From Didemnitutus sp047777955 (GTDB lineage Bacteria; Verrucomicrobiota; Verrucomicrobiia; Opitutales; Opitutaceae): a DNA stretch of 64,000 nt. How positions within the stretch are numbered: the stretch's first letter is position 1; each line of letters begins with the position of its first letter. This document shows, in pieces, positions 36,141 to 44,233 of the stretch. Made by a program: the position numbers and the translations under genes. The notes beneath the pieces were generated by a model. The model saw only the letters and a program-made list of their open reading frames with translations, was not told where the DNA came from and made no database searches. Location of the stretch: contig NZ_CP180537.1 in NCBI RefSeq assembly GCF_047777955.1, positions 1,178,001 to 1,242,000 of the forward strand, given 5' to 3'.

Positions 36141-36224
36141 TTTCAACACAGAGGACACAGAGTTCACAGAGGAGTGAAAGCGTGGGTTCGTTTCTGTGTT
36201 CTCTGTGACCTCTGTGTTGGAAAA
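36141..36224. repeat. Inverted CACAGAG/CTCTGTG repeats
   Basis: Left arm 36141-36172 (CAACACAGAGGACACAGAG, then TTCACAGAGG) and right arm 36194-36224 (CTGTGTTCTCTGTGACCTCT, then GTGTTGGAAAA) are near-complementary, giving a long hairpin of about 30 bp per arm. I know this repeat type from intergenic DNA in Verrucomicrobiota and Planctomycetota. It lies about 240 bp upstream of the TonB receptor start and may influence that transcript or the transcript of the divergent helicase gene. Confidence 0.65.
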
Positions 36225-36462
36225 TTGCCGGTTTGATCCGTGCAACAACGCGAGCGCGAGTGGGCTGGCGCGGGGCGGGGAGCGGACGCCGGTGACGGTG
36301 CGGCAGGATGGACGTGCGTGCGACCGCAACGGCGACGCGGTGCAGTCGGGGCCGTGGTCCCAACGGCCTGCGGGGCACCCCGCGTGCGGCACTGCCGATT
36401 TTTGGACACAGAAACGGCGTGAACGATGCGCCGCGGTTGGGGCAAAGTCGGCTTTCCACGTC

Positions 36463-38420
36463 ATGATGACTTTCCGCCCGTCTCGTTCCCTGCATCGCCC
36501 GGTCCGGGCGCTGCTCCTTGCCACGCTCCTGCCCGGGGCCGCCGGCGCGGCGGTCGCGCCGGACGCCGATGCGCCGGTGGTGAAGCTGCCGGACTTCGAC
36601 GCCGTGGCCACGCCGCTGGCGGGGCTGCCGTCCGCCGACCGTTTCGCCGGGGCGACCACGACGGTCGGCACGGAGCAGCTGAAGGACCTCGCGCCGCTCG
36701 ACTTCGCCTCGGCGCTGCGGCGCACGCCCGGCGTGACGATCACGCGCTACAACCAGGTCGGCGCCTTCGGCGGCACGGAGGAGGCGCGGTCTTCCTGCGC
36801 GGGCTCGGCGCGAGCCGTCCCGGCGGCGAGATCCGGACCACCTTCGACGGCGTGCCGGTGATGAACGGTCTCTTCAACCACCCGCTGCTCGACCTGCTCT
36901 CGCTCGACGCCGCGGCCGCGCTCGAGGTGCACCACCGCGCGGCGCCGCTGGAGTTCGGGAGCACCTTCGGTGCGGTCAACGTCGCCACGCCCCGCGTGGC
37001 GGAGACCGGCCGCGTGCTGCGCGCCTCGCTCGCGGGCGGGAGCTTCGGCACCGTGCTCGAGAGCGTGGCGGCGGGCGAGCGCACGGCCGGCGGCACGGAT
37101 TATTTCTTCAGCCAGGGCTACCGTCGCTCCGACGGCGCGCGGCCGGACGCCGAGGGCAGCCTGGCCAACTGGTTCTTCCGCGCCGGCCAGGCGCTGAACG
37201 AGCACTGGTCGGTCAGCTACCGCGTGAACCGTTCCGACAACCGCACGCGCGATCCCGGCGCGCTCGGCGCCACGACCGGCTCGACCCGCGGCGAGATCTA
37301 CGCGACGCGCGACTGGATCCACCTCGGCGTCGCCGAGTGGAACTACGACGCCACGAGCGGCGCGGTGCGCGTCTACCGCAACGACGGCCACGGCGACTGG
37401 GTGCGGCGCGAGCTCTCCGGCGAGGCGGACAACTTCAACACCTGGCGCCTCGAGGGCGTGCGCTGGCGGCAGACGCTGCGCATCGGCGCCGGCGAGGTGC
37501 TTATCGGCGCGGATTACGACACGCAGCGCGGCACGTCGGTCTCGCAGCCGCGGAGCGGGCCGGCGGTCGTGTTCCGCTCCGGCACGACGGGGCTGTTCTC
37601 GCCCTACGCCGGCGTGAACCACGAGTGGCGGGTGCGCGGCGTGAGCGTCACGCCCTCGCTCGGCGCGCGCTACTACGAACACGACACCTTCGGGTCGCGC
37701 TGGTCGCCGCAGGCCGGCCTGGTCGTGGCCGGGCCGGAGACGCAGCTGCGCCTCGGCGCGAGCCGCGCGGTGAATTTCCCCGGCCTGGAAGTGCAGACGC
37801 TGTCGGCGTTCATCCCGCCGCTGGGCGACAGCTGGACGCGCCTGCGGCCGGAGGAGGCGGAGCAGGTGGAGGTCGCGGTGCGGCAGGCGCTCGGCGCGCG
37901 CGCGGCGGCGACGCTGACCCTGTTCCAGAACGACGTGTCGGACCGCTACGTCATCGCCTTCCCGCCGCCCCCGCCGCCGCGCTACACCAACGTCGGCGCG
38001 TATCGCACGCGCGGCGCGGAGCTGGCGGCGGAGCTCTCGCCCCGCGACGACCTGAAGTTGTTCTTTGGCGCGACCTGGCTGAACAACGAGCCGGCGTCGC
38101 TGCCGTATGCGCCCCGGCAGACCTACACCGGCGGCGTGAACTGGCGCTTCGCGGCCGGCTGGCAGCTGAGCGTCGACGCGAGCTACGTGTCCGCGATGCA
38201 CGTGGCGGCGGCGAACCGCGCGGCCGGGGCGGCGAATCCGGTGGCCGTGGGCGCGCAGGCCGCGGTCAACGCCCGCCTGGTGCGGCGTTTCGCGCTCGGG
38301 GGCGACGTCATCGAGGTGTTCGTCGCGGGCGAGAACCTGACGGACCGCGATTTTGCCTACGCGCCGGGCTACCCGATTCCCGGCGTGAACGGGTTGGTCG
38401 GCGTGCGGTGGGCGCGGTGA
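36463..38420 (+). CDS. TonB-dependent outer-membrane receptor (frameshifted after the plug start)
   Basis: Outer-membrane barrel receptor for siderophores, cobalamin or sugars, about 652 residues if repaired. The signal peptide (RALLLATLLPGAAGAAVA) precedes a TonB-box-like segment and the plug: DFASALRRTPGVTITRYNQV, then GASRPGGEIRTTFDGVPVMN, then AAPLEFGSTFGAVNVATPR. The barrel continues to FVAGENLTDRDFAYAPGYPI and ends GVRWAR, without the terminal aromatic residue. The plug changes frame near 36785-36795, and the span of 1958 bp is one base short of a multiple of three. The receptor start could be either of two adjacent ATGs (36463, 36466). The substrate cannot be told, and no transporter genes are adjacent. 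Confidence 0.88.
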
Positions 38421-38449
38421 ATCTCCGCGACGCCGCAAGGCATGCGGCA

Positions 38450-38649
38450 GGGGCCGTTGCCCTCAACGGCCCTCGGGGATGCAGTTCGCGGCGTGGGCGA
38501 GGGCGGTTGAGGGCAACCGCCCCTACCGGCGACGATCCCCTCCAATAAAAAGCCCGCGCAGGGGGCGCGGGCGGGGAGGATTGAAAAGCGGATCGCTTAT
38601 GGCGGAAGCCCGATTGCGGAAGGGCGGTTGGGACAACCGCCCCTACCGG
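38450..38649. repeat. Three hairpin repeats of the CAACCGCCCC family
   Basis: Three hairpins fall in 200 bp: GGGCCGTTGCCCTCAACGG at 38450, GGGCGGTTGAGGGCAACCGC at 38501 and GGGCGGTTGGGACAACCGCC at 38622. The last two end with the same CCCCTACCGG. Each is a short inverted repeat of GGGCGGTTG with a 2-6 base loop. The gap between the TonB receptor (stop 38420) and frr (stop 38666) contains only these and the terminator below. This family is scattered in verrucomicrobial genomes; whether it acts on RNA stability or is a mobile relic is not known to me. Confidence 0.65.
38544..38572 (-). terminator. Rho-independent terminator of the pyrH-frr transcript
   Basis: Read on the minus strand this is a GC-rich stem (GCCCGCGC pairing with GCGCGGGC, 5-base loop) followed by TTTTTATT. 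It lies about 95 bp after the frr stop and faces the end of the minus-strand pyrH-frr transcript. Confidence 0.75.
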
Positions 38650-38665
38650 TGCGTCGCGCGCCGGC

Positions 38666-39223
38666 TCAGACCGTCATCAGGTCCTTTTCCTTGTGGGCGA
38701 GGTGTGTGTCGATGTCCTTGATCGCCTTGTCGGTGGCGGTCTGGACGTCCTTCTCGAGGCGCTTCTCGTCGTCCTCGGAGATCTTGCCGTCCTTCTTGAG
38801 CTTCTTGGTCGCCTCCATGGCGTCGCGGCGGACGTGGCGGACGGCGACGCGGCCCTCCTCGGCGAGGCGGTGGGCGGTCTTGACGAATTCCTGGCGGCGC
38901 TCCTTGGAGAGCTCGGGGAAGGGGAGGCGGATGACCTGGCCGTCGACGACGGGGTTGACGCCGATGTTGGCCATCTGGAGCGCCTTCTCGATCGCGCGGG
39001 TGAGGCCCTTGTCCCACGGCTGGATCTGGATCATGCGCGGGTCGGGCGTGGTGATGGCGGCGCAGCCCTTGAGCGGCATCATGGAGCCGTAGGCTTCGAC
39101 CATCACGGATTCGACCATGGCCGGCGAGGCCTTGCCGGTGTGGATGGTGGAGAATTCGTGGAGCGTGTGCTCGACGGCCTTCTTCATGCGGGCTTGGGCG
39201 TCGGCGAGGGTCTGGGTGGTCAT
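38666..39223 (-). CDS. frr: Ribosome recycling factor
   Basis: 185 residues, the normal length for RRF. It releases ribosomes from mRNA after termination together with EF-G. Family hallmarks: VEHTLHEFSTIHTGKASPAM, VEAYGSMMPLKGCAAITTPD, MIQIQPWDKGLTRAIEKALQ, ANIGVNPVVDGQVIRLPFPE and the C-terminal helix bundle with EEGRVAVRHVRRDAMEATKK. The first ATG at 39223 fits. It is preceded on the same strand by pyrH across a 139-bp gap filled with a repeat hairpin. In many genomes frr follows rpsB-tsf-pyrH directly; here rpsB and tsf are not adjacent. Confidence 0.97.
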   Translation of the reverse strand: MTTQTLADAQARMKKAVEHTLHEFSTIHTGKASPAMVESVMVEAYGSMMPLKGCAAITTPDPRMIQIQPWDKGLTRAIEKALQMANIGVNPVVDGQVIRLPFPELSKERRQEFVKTAHRLAEEGRVAVRHVRRDAMEATKKLKKDGKISEDDEKRLEKDVQTATDKAIKDIDTHLAHKEKDLMTV

Positions 39224-39233
39224 GGAATGGCTG

Positions 39234-39343
39234 GTTGAGAGTTGAGGGTTGAGAGTTGAGGAACCGGAGTGGGGCGCGCGGTCGAGGGTGGGGCTGAGGC
39301 TCGGGAGATTACTTCTCTCAACTCTCAGCTCTCAACTCTCAAC
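39234..39343. repeat. TCAACTCTCA-type inverted repeat between pyrH and frr
   Basis: Left arm 39234-39260 (GTTGAGAGTTGAGGGTTGAG plus AGTTGAG) and right arm 39315-39343 (CTCTCAACTCTCAGCTCTCA plus ACTCTCAAC) are complementary; about 25 bases of each arm can pair. Related shorter copies occur at 954-972 (CAACACTCAACTCCCAAC). The hairpin lies in the untranslated region inside the pyrH-frr transcript. Confidence 0.65.
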
Positions 39344-39362
39344 TGCGCGCCGCGGGGCGCGC

Positions 39363-40100
39363 TCAGTTGCTGACCAGCGTGCCGACCTTCTCGCCGCGGA
39401 CGGCCTTGCGGATGGCGTGCTCGTCGTTGAGGTCGAACACGAGGATCGGGACGTTGTTGTCCATGCAGAGCGAGAACGCGGTGGAATCCATCACGTTGAG
39501 GCGCTGCTTGAGGGCGTCGATGAAGGTGAGCGAGTCGTATTTGACCGCGTCGGCGTGCTTCTTCGGGTCCTTGTCGTAGATGCCGTCGACCTTGGTGGCC
39601 TTCATGATGATGTCGGCGTGCATCTCGGAGGCGCGGAGGGCGGCGGTGGTGTCGGTCGAGAAATAGGGGTTGCCCGTGCCGGCGACGAAGATGACGACGC
39701 GCTTCTTCTCCAGGTGGCGGATGGCGCGGCGGAGGATGAAGGGCTCGGCGATCTGGTTCATGGGGATGGCCGACTGCACGCGGGTGCTGACGCCCATCTT
39801 CTCGAGGCGGTCCATGAGGGCCAGGCCGTTGATGACGGTGGCGAGCATGCCCATGTAGTCGCCGGTGGTGCGGTCGATGCCGCGCTTGGCGCCGTGGAGG
39901 CCGCGGAAGATGTTGCCGCCGCCGATGACGATGCAGACCTGCACGCCGAGGTCGTGGATTTCCTTCACCTGCGTGCACATCGCCTCGAGCGTGGTGTCGT
40001 CGATCGGCTCGGTGCCGCGACCGCGCAAAACCTCGCCGCTCAGCTTGAGGACGATGCGCTTGAACTTCAGTTCGCTTTGGCCAGTGGTCTTCGCTCCCAT
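39363..40100 (-). CDS. pyrH: UMP kinase
   Basis: 245 residues of the amino-acid kinase fold that phosphorylates UMP to UDP. The typical N-terminal IVLKLSGEVLRG, the GGGNIFRG loop, TTGDYMGMLATVINGLALMD, GTGNPYFSTDTTAALRASEM and the nucleotide-binding KVDGIYDKDP are present. The last part with DSTAFSLCMDNNVPILVFDL and KVGTLVSN ends at the usual length. The ATG at 40100 gives MGAKTTGQSELKFKR; the frame extends 22 residues upstream but without the right character. The gene follows the histidine kinase gene by 94 bp on the same strand, so the upstream respiratory cluster may or may not read through into it. Confidence 0.97.
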   Translation of the reverse strand: MGAKTTGQSELKFKRIVLKLSGEVLRGRGTEPIDDTTLEAMCTQVKEIHDLGVQVCIVIGGGNIFRGLHGAKRGIDRTTGDYMGMLATVINGLALMDRLEKMGVSTRVQSAIPMNQIAEPFILRRAIRHLEKKRVVIFVAGTGNPYFSTDTTAALRASEMHADIIMKATKVDGIYDKDPKKHADAVKYDSLTFIDALKQRLNVMDSTAFSLCMDNNVPILVFDLNDEHAIRKAVRGEKVGTLVSN

Positions 40101-40194
40101 TTGGGAGGTCAGGAAACGGGGCGCGAAAAGGGGCGTCAATGGCGGAGATTCCCCGGTGACGCGCACCCGGCGGGACAGGGCCGCTTGGCGGGGT

Positions 40195-41550
40195 TCAGGC
40201 GCGGGGAAGCGTGACGGTCACGCGCAGGCCGGGGCGGTCGGCGCGGTTCTCGGCGCGGATCGAGCCGCCGTGCAGGTCGGCGATGGCGCGGCAGATGGCG
40301 AGCCCGAGCCCGTGGCCGCGTTCGGCGGCGGCCGCGCCGCCGGCCGGGAAGCGGACGAAGCGCTCGAAGATGCGCGCGAGCTGCTCCGGCGGCAGGCCGG
40401 GGCCCTCGTCGGTGACGGTGAAGGCCCACGCGCCGTCCTCCGGGCGCGAGTCCAGGCGCACCTGGCCGCCGGCGGGCGAGACCGCGACGGCGTTGGTCAC
40501 GAGGTTGAGCAGCATCTGGCGCACGAGGTCGGCGTCGACGGCCAGCTCGCCCGCGGCGTTGTCGCCGAGGGTGAACTGCGCGCCGCGGTCCTCGGCCAGC
40601 ACCTGGGCGTCCTCGGCGAACGAGGCGAGCCAGGGCGCCAGCGCCAGCGGCCGGCGGGTGATGGCGAGCGCGCCGCTCTCGGACTTGGCGATGAAGAGCA
40701 GGCGCTCGATCACCACGTGCATGCGCGCGACCTCCTCGAGCAGGTCGTCGAGCGCGGCGGTGCCGGCGGGGTCGGCCGCGAGCTGCGGGCGGAGGCGCTC
40801 GGCGTTGAGGCGGACGAGGGCGAGCGGGGTCTTGAGCTCGTGCGAGGCGTCGGCGCTGAAGCGGCGGACCTGCTCGAAGGAGGCCTGCAGGCGGTCGAAG
40901 GTCTCGTTGAGCAGGCGGGCGAGGGCGGCGAGCTCGTCGTGCCCGCTCACCGGGATGCGTTCGCCGAGATTGTCGGCGCGGATGCGCCGGGCGGTGGCGT
41001 CGATGGCGCGGATGGGCGCGAGGGTGGCGCGGCTGAAGGCGTAGCCGAGGCCCACGCTGAGCAGCGCGACGCCGAGGACGAGACCGAGGCTGATCTTCGC
41101 GTAGTCGGTGAGCAGGCGTTCCGACGGGCGCAGCGCGCTGCCGAGCACGATCTGCCACGGGCCGCGCTGGTAGGTCGAGAGCCGGACGCGGCCGAGGAAG
41201 GGCAGGCGGGTGGTCCAGTGCCGGCCCGCGGGATCGCCGGTCGGCAGCAGGGTGTCGCCGAGGTTGTCCGAGCGGAAGACGATGCGGTCGCCGCGCGAGA
41301 CCTGGATGAAGAAGAGCGCCGCGTCGCTGTCGGCGTCGTGGGAGATGCGGCGCTCCATGTCCTCGGCGGAGAGCGAGGTGTCGTCGCCGAGCAGCTGCCC
41401 GATCTCCTGCGCCTCGACGTCGTGCAGGAGTTCGAGGCCGTGCTCGATCTGGTGGTTGAGCAACAGGCCGCCGGCGAGCAGGACGGCCACGGTGAGCGAC
41501 GTGACGAGCAGCGCGAGGCGCCGGGTGAGCTGGACGCGGAAGGAGCTCAT
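40195..41550 (-). CDS. Sensor histidine kinase of a two-component system
   Basis: 451 residues. Signal anchor near 13-31, a periplasmic domain of about 120 residues (LNHQIEHGLELLHDVEAQEI to LGSALRPSERLL), a second helix near 150-170, a HAMP domain (LAPIRAIDATARRIRADNLG), the H-box FSADASHELKTPL with the phosphorylated His, then N-box (LLNLVTNAVAVS), G1 (DEGPGLPPEQ), F and G2 (GHGLGLAICRAIADLHGGSI). The ATG at 41550 overlaps the response-regulator stop by four bases (ATGA), which is a sign of coupling. It is related to the EnvZ/CusS type by domain order. It ends the nine-gene minus-strand cluster, so it probably reports on the state of the membrane or redox module encoded before it. The signal is unknown. 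Confidence 0.94.
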   Translation of the reverse strand: MSSFRVQLTRRLALLVTSLTVAVLLAGGLLLNHQIEHGLELLHDVEAQEIGQLLGDDTSLSAEDMERRISHDADSDAALFFIQVSRGDRIVFRSDNLGDTLLPTGDPAGRHWTTRLPFLGRVRLSTYQRGPWQIVLGSALRPSERLLTDYAKISLGLVLGVALLSVGLGYAFSRATLAPIRAIDATARRIRADNLGERIPVSGHDELAALARLLNETFDRLQASFEQVRRFSADASHELKTPLALVRLNAERLRPQLAADPAGTAALDDLLEEVARMHVVIERLLFIAKSESGALAITRRPLALAPWLASFAEDAQVLAEDRGAQFTLGDNAAGELAVDADLVRQMLLNLVTNAVAVSPAGGQVRLDSRPEDGAWAFTVTDEGPGLPPEQLARIFERFVRFPAGGAAAAERGHGLGLAICRAIADLHGGSIRAENRADRPGLRVTVTLPRA

Positions 41551-42215
41551 GCCAGCTGGTAGCCGGTGCCGCGGACGGTCTTGATGAACGGCGGGCCGCC
41601 GGGCCGCTCGAACTTGCGGCGCAGGCGGCGCACGTAGACGTCGATCAGGTTGGTCTCGAGGTCGTAGGACGCCTCCCAGACCTTCTCCGCGATCAGGGTG
41701 CGGGTGAGCACGCGGCGCGGATTGAGGAGGAAGAGCTCGAGCAGGGCGAACTCGCGCGTGGTCAGCTCGACCGCCTGGCCGCCCACCTCCGCGGTGCGCG
41801 AGAGCAGGTCGAGCTTCACGCCGCCGTGCTCGAGCACGGTCGCGCGCGGCCCGGTGGCCTGGCGGCGCAGGAGCGAGCGGATGCGGGCGACGAGTTCGTC
41901 GACGCTGAAGGGCTTCGGCAGGTAGTCGTCCGCCCCGAGGTTGAGGCCGCGGATGCGGTCCTCCACGGCGTCGCGCGCGCTGAGGATGAGCACGGGCTCG
42001 TTGAAACCCGCGCCGCGCCACTCCTGCAGCAGGTCGAGGCCGTCGCCGTCGGGCAGGCCGAGGTCGAGCACGACGGCGTCGTAGGGCGTCTCGGCCAAGG
42101 CGTCGCGCGCGGCGGCGGCGGTATCCACGAGCGTGACCGTGTAGGCCTGCTCGGTGAGCGCGTTCTCCACGAAGCGCCCGACCTTCCGTTCATCTTCGAC
42201 GACGAGGATCTTCAT
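41547..42215 (-). CDS. OmpR/PhoB-type response regulator
   Basis: 222 residues. A receiver domain with acidic pocket (VVEDER), phosphoacceptor Asp51 (VVLDLGLPDGDG), the conserved Thr/Ser position in ILSARDA and Lys101 in DDYLPKPF, followed by a winged-helix DNA-binding domain (TTREFALLELFLLNPRRVLT, YVRRLRRKFERPG, FIKTVRGTGYQL). Domain order and spacing match OmpR/PhoB/CopR proteins. It shares a four-base overlap with its kinase and lies 12 bp after the CcoO-cytochrome c gene, so it is in the same transcription unit. A copper- or redox-responsive role like CopR is possible from the neighbours but unproven. Confidence 0.95.
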   Translation of the reverse strand: MKILVVEDERKVGRFVENALTEQAYTVTLVDTAAAARDALAETPYDAVVLDLGLPDGDGLDLLQEWRGAGFNEPVLILSARDAVEDRIRGLNLGADDYLPKPFSVDELVARIRSLLRRQATGPRATVLEHGGVKLDLLSRTAEVGGQAVELTTREFALLELFLLNPRRVLTRTLIAEKVWEASYDLETNLIDVYVRRLRRKFERPGGPPFIKTVRGTGYQLA

Positions 42216-42227
42216 GCGGTTCTCCCT

Positions 42228-42995
42228 TCAAGGCTTCTGCCACGAACGGACGACCCGGGCGAGCCCAAGCACGTCGGCGTCGGGCAGGTATTCGTGGCCG
42301 GCCATGGGCGAGCCCGGCAGGCCGAACTTCACGATGCGCGCCAGCGCGAGCTCGACGTCGGCCGCGGCCGCCACGTGCCGCCAACCCTGCGCGGGCCAGT
42401 CGGGCGGGCGCACGCTCAGCCGGGCGGCGAGCGGGCCGTCGCCGCGGCCGGCCTCGCCGTGGCAGGGCGTGCACAGCTGCTGGAAAAGGCGCCGGGCGCG
42501 CACGGGATCGGCGACGGCGTCCGCGGCCGGGCGCCAGGCCGCGACCGCGGTGAGGCGGGCGGGGATCGTGTCCGCGCCGAGCGAGGCGAGGTAGGCGACG
42601 AGCGCCTCGCCGTCGGAGGCGTCGGTGCCGTCGAACAGGTGCGCGTAGCCCGGCATGCGCGAGCCGGGCGAGACGGCGCGCGGGGCCGCGAGGTGGAGGC
42701 GGTTCCACTCGGCGCTGCGGCGGTTGCCGACGCGGGCGAGGTCGGGGCCCTGCCGGCGGTTGCCGGGCAGCGGCGGCCGCTCGGCGAGCAATTGCCCGAG
42801 GTCGCTGGCCGGGCCCCAGCGCTCGACGTCGGCCGCGACGTGCGGCCGGACGTATTGCGAGTGGCAGTGGATGCAGCCCTCGCGGATGTAGACCTCGCGG
42901 CCGCGGGCCACGAACGGGTCCGCGTCGTCGGCGCGCGCGGACGGCCGTCCGGCGGCGAGGACGAGGAGCGCGGCGAGGAGGGCGGCGGCTTTCAT
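42228..42995 (-). CDS. CcoO-type cytochrome c fused to a second cytochrome c domain (cbb3-like oxidase subunit)
   Basis: 255 residues with a signal peptide or anchor (MKAAALLAALLVLAAGRPSA). Residues 25-140 match CcoO: GREVYIREGCIHCHSQYVRP (heme 1, Cys41-x2-Cys44-His45), GPDLARVGNRRSAEWNRLHL and SRMPGYAHL with axial Met114. A second domain follows with Cys175-x2-Cys178-His179 (FQQLCTPCHGEAG) and Met231 as likely ligand. Such a fusion condenses the roles of CcoO and part of CcoP. The N-terminal anchor of canonical CcoO is reduced to a short hydrophobic segment. It overlaps the upstream oxidase subunit gene by four bases. It probably passes electrons to that subunit from soluble cytochromes or a quinol-cytochrome c reductase. 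Confidence 0.9.
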   Translation of the reverse strand: MKAAALLAALLVLAAGRPSARADDADPFVARGREVYIREGCIHCHSQYVRPHVAADVERWGPASDLGQLLAERPPLPGNRRQGPDLARVGNRRSAEWNRLHLAAPRAVSPGSRMPGYAHLFDGTDASDGEALVAYLASLGADTIPARLTAVAAWRPAADAVADPVRARRLFQQLCTPCHGEAGRGDGPLAARLSVRPPDWPAQGWRHVAAAADVELALARIVKFGLPGSPMAGHEYLPDADVLGLARVVRSWQKP

Positions 42996-44233
42996 GCGCG
43001 GCGGAAGTCCGCCCACCAACGGACGGAGGCGAGGAGCATGACGGCGCCGGCGGCGAGGCGCAGCCCGAGCAGCGCCTGCGTCCAGGCCTCGCTGCGGAAC
43101 AGCTCGGCGGCGTGCTCGCGCTCGACCGCGCCGAGCGCGAGGAGGGCGGCGACGTGCAGCGCGCAGCCGAGTTGCCAGGCGGCGAACACCCCGCGCGGTG
43201 CCGGGCGGCCGGCGAGCGTCGTGAGCAGGACGGCGTTCACGCTCGTGACGAGTCCGGCCATCGCGAGGTGCGCGTGGCCGACGAGGCCGTGGGTGAACTT
43301 CAGCGCCTCGGAGACCCCCGGCAGGAAACTCACCCAGCCGCTGGCGACGAGCAGCGCCCACCACACGAGCGCGGCGCGCACCCACGGCCGCGCGGCGTCG
43401 CTCCAGGCGTGGTCGAGCCAGAAGCGCGCGAGCAGCGGAATCCAGAGCAGGAGCGAGCCGAGCGCGGCGATCGCCGAGGCCGCGTGGTGCGAGACGTGGC
43501 CGTGGCTGATGACGGCGAAGAGCAGCCAGCTCGCGCCGAGCAGCGCGCCGACGACGCGCGGCCGCAGGCGCGGGTGCGCGGCGCGCACGCCGAGCAGCGC
43601 GGGCAGGAGGAGAAAGATCGTGACGATGCCGAGCGTCGAGCCGAGCAGCGCCGCGCCGGTGGCGCCGCCGCTATCGGGATTCACCGCCGGATACACCTCG
43701 CGCCCCATCGCCCAGAACAGCGCCTGCGGCACCGGCAGGAGCACCGCGAGCAGCCCGCCGCGGAGCCAGCGCTCGCGCGGGGCGAGCGCGGGCCAGGAGC
43801 GGAGCGTCGCCCACGCGAGCACGCCCCAGAGGATGAGCATGGCGGCGGGCAGGAGCGGGCGGGCGAGGCCGGTCCATTCCAGGAAGAGTTTGCCGCTCTC
43901 GTGTCCCGTCAGCCAGCTGACGCCGCCGAGAGCGAGCGCGAGCGACCACGCGGCGAGCGCGGCGCGGGCCGCGGCGAGGCCGCGGTCGTCCAGGAAGCGC
44001 GCGAGCAGCACGCCGACGACCGGCAGGGCGGTCCAGCCGTAGAGCTGCCAGTCGAGATGCAGCGGCATCCAGCGGCCGTAGGTGAACGGCGCGATCCGGT
44101 CGCCGACGGCGGGCCAGAGCAGGACGGTGGCGAGCCAGACGCCGACGAGATTGGCGGCGACGAGCCAGCCGAGGCTGTGCCGCGCCACGGAAACGGCCTG
44201 GGCGGCGGAAGTCCGGCCGCCGGCGCCGTTCAC
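42992..44233 (-). CDS. Divergent heme-copper oxidase subunit I (CcoN/NorB-like), short form
   Basis: 413 residues, about twelve transmembrane helices, shorter than cbb3 CcoN (about 470-550). CcoN-like elements: MPLHLDWQLYGW with His59 (low-spin heme), WLTGHESGKLFLEWTGLARP (III-IV region) and FTHGLVGHAHLAMAGLV with His320 and His322 (helix X heme ligands). The next CuB-type positions are unclear: I find GATGAALLGSTLGIVTIFLL where CcoN has WWYGHNAVGFF, and SHGHVSHHAAS (His244, 246, 249, 250) where CcoN has GPHHLHY. So helix VI lacks the usual His, and the helix VII Tyr is absent. The gene may be a NO reductase-like or redox-relay protein. Start and stop overlap both neighbours by 4 bases. Confidence 0.75.
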   Translation of the reverse strand: MNGAGGRTSAAQAVSVARHSLGWLVAANLVGVWLATVLLWPAVGDRIAPFTYGRWMPLHLDWQLYGWTALPVVGVLLARFLDDRGLAAARAALAAWSLALALGGVSWLTGHESGKLFLEWTGLARPLLPAAMLILWGVLAWATLRSWPALAPRERWLRGGLLAVLLPVPQALFWAMGREVYPAVNPDSGGATGAALLGSTLGIVTIFLLLPALLGVRAAHPRLRPRVVGALLGASWLLFAVISHGHVSHHAASAIAALGSLLLWIPLLARFWLDHAWSDAARPWVRAALVWWALLVASGWVSFLPGVSEALKFTHGLVGHAHLAMAGLVTSVNAVLLTTLAGRPAPRGVFAAWQLGCALHVAALLALGAVEREHAAELFRSEAWTQALLGLRLAAGAVMLLASVRWWADFRRA

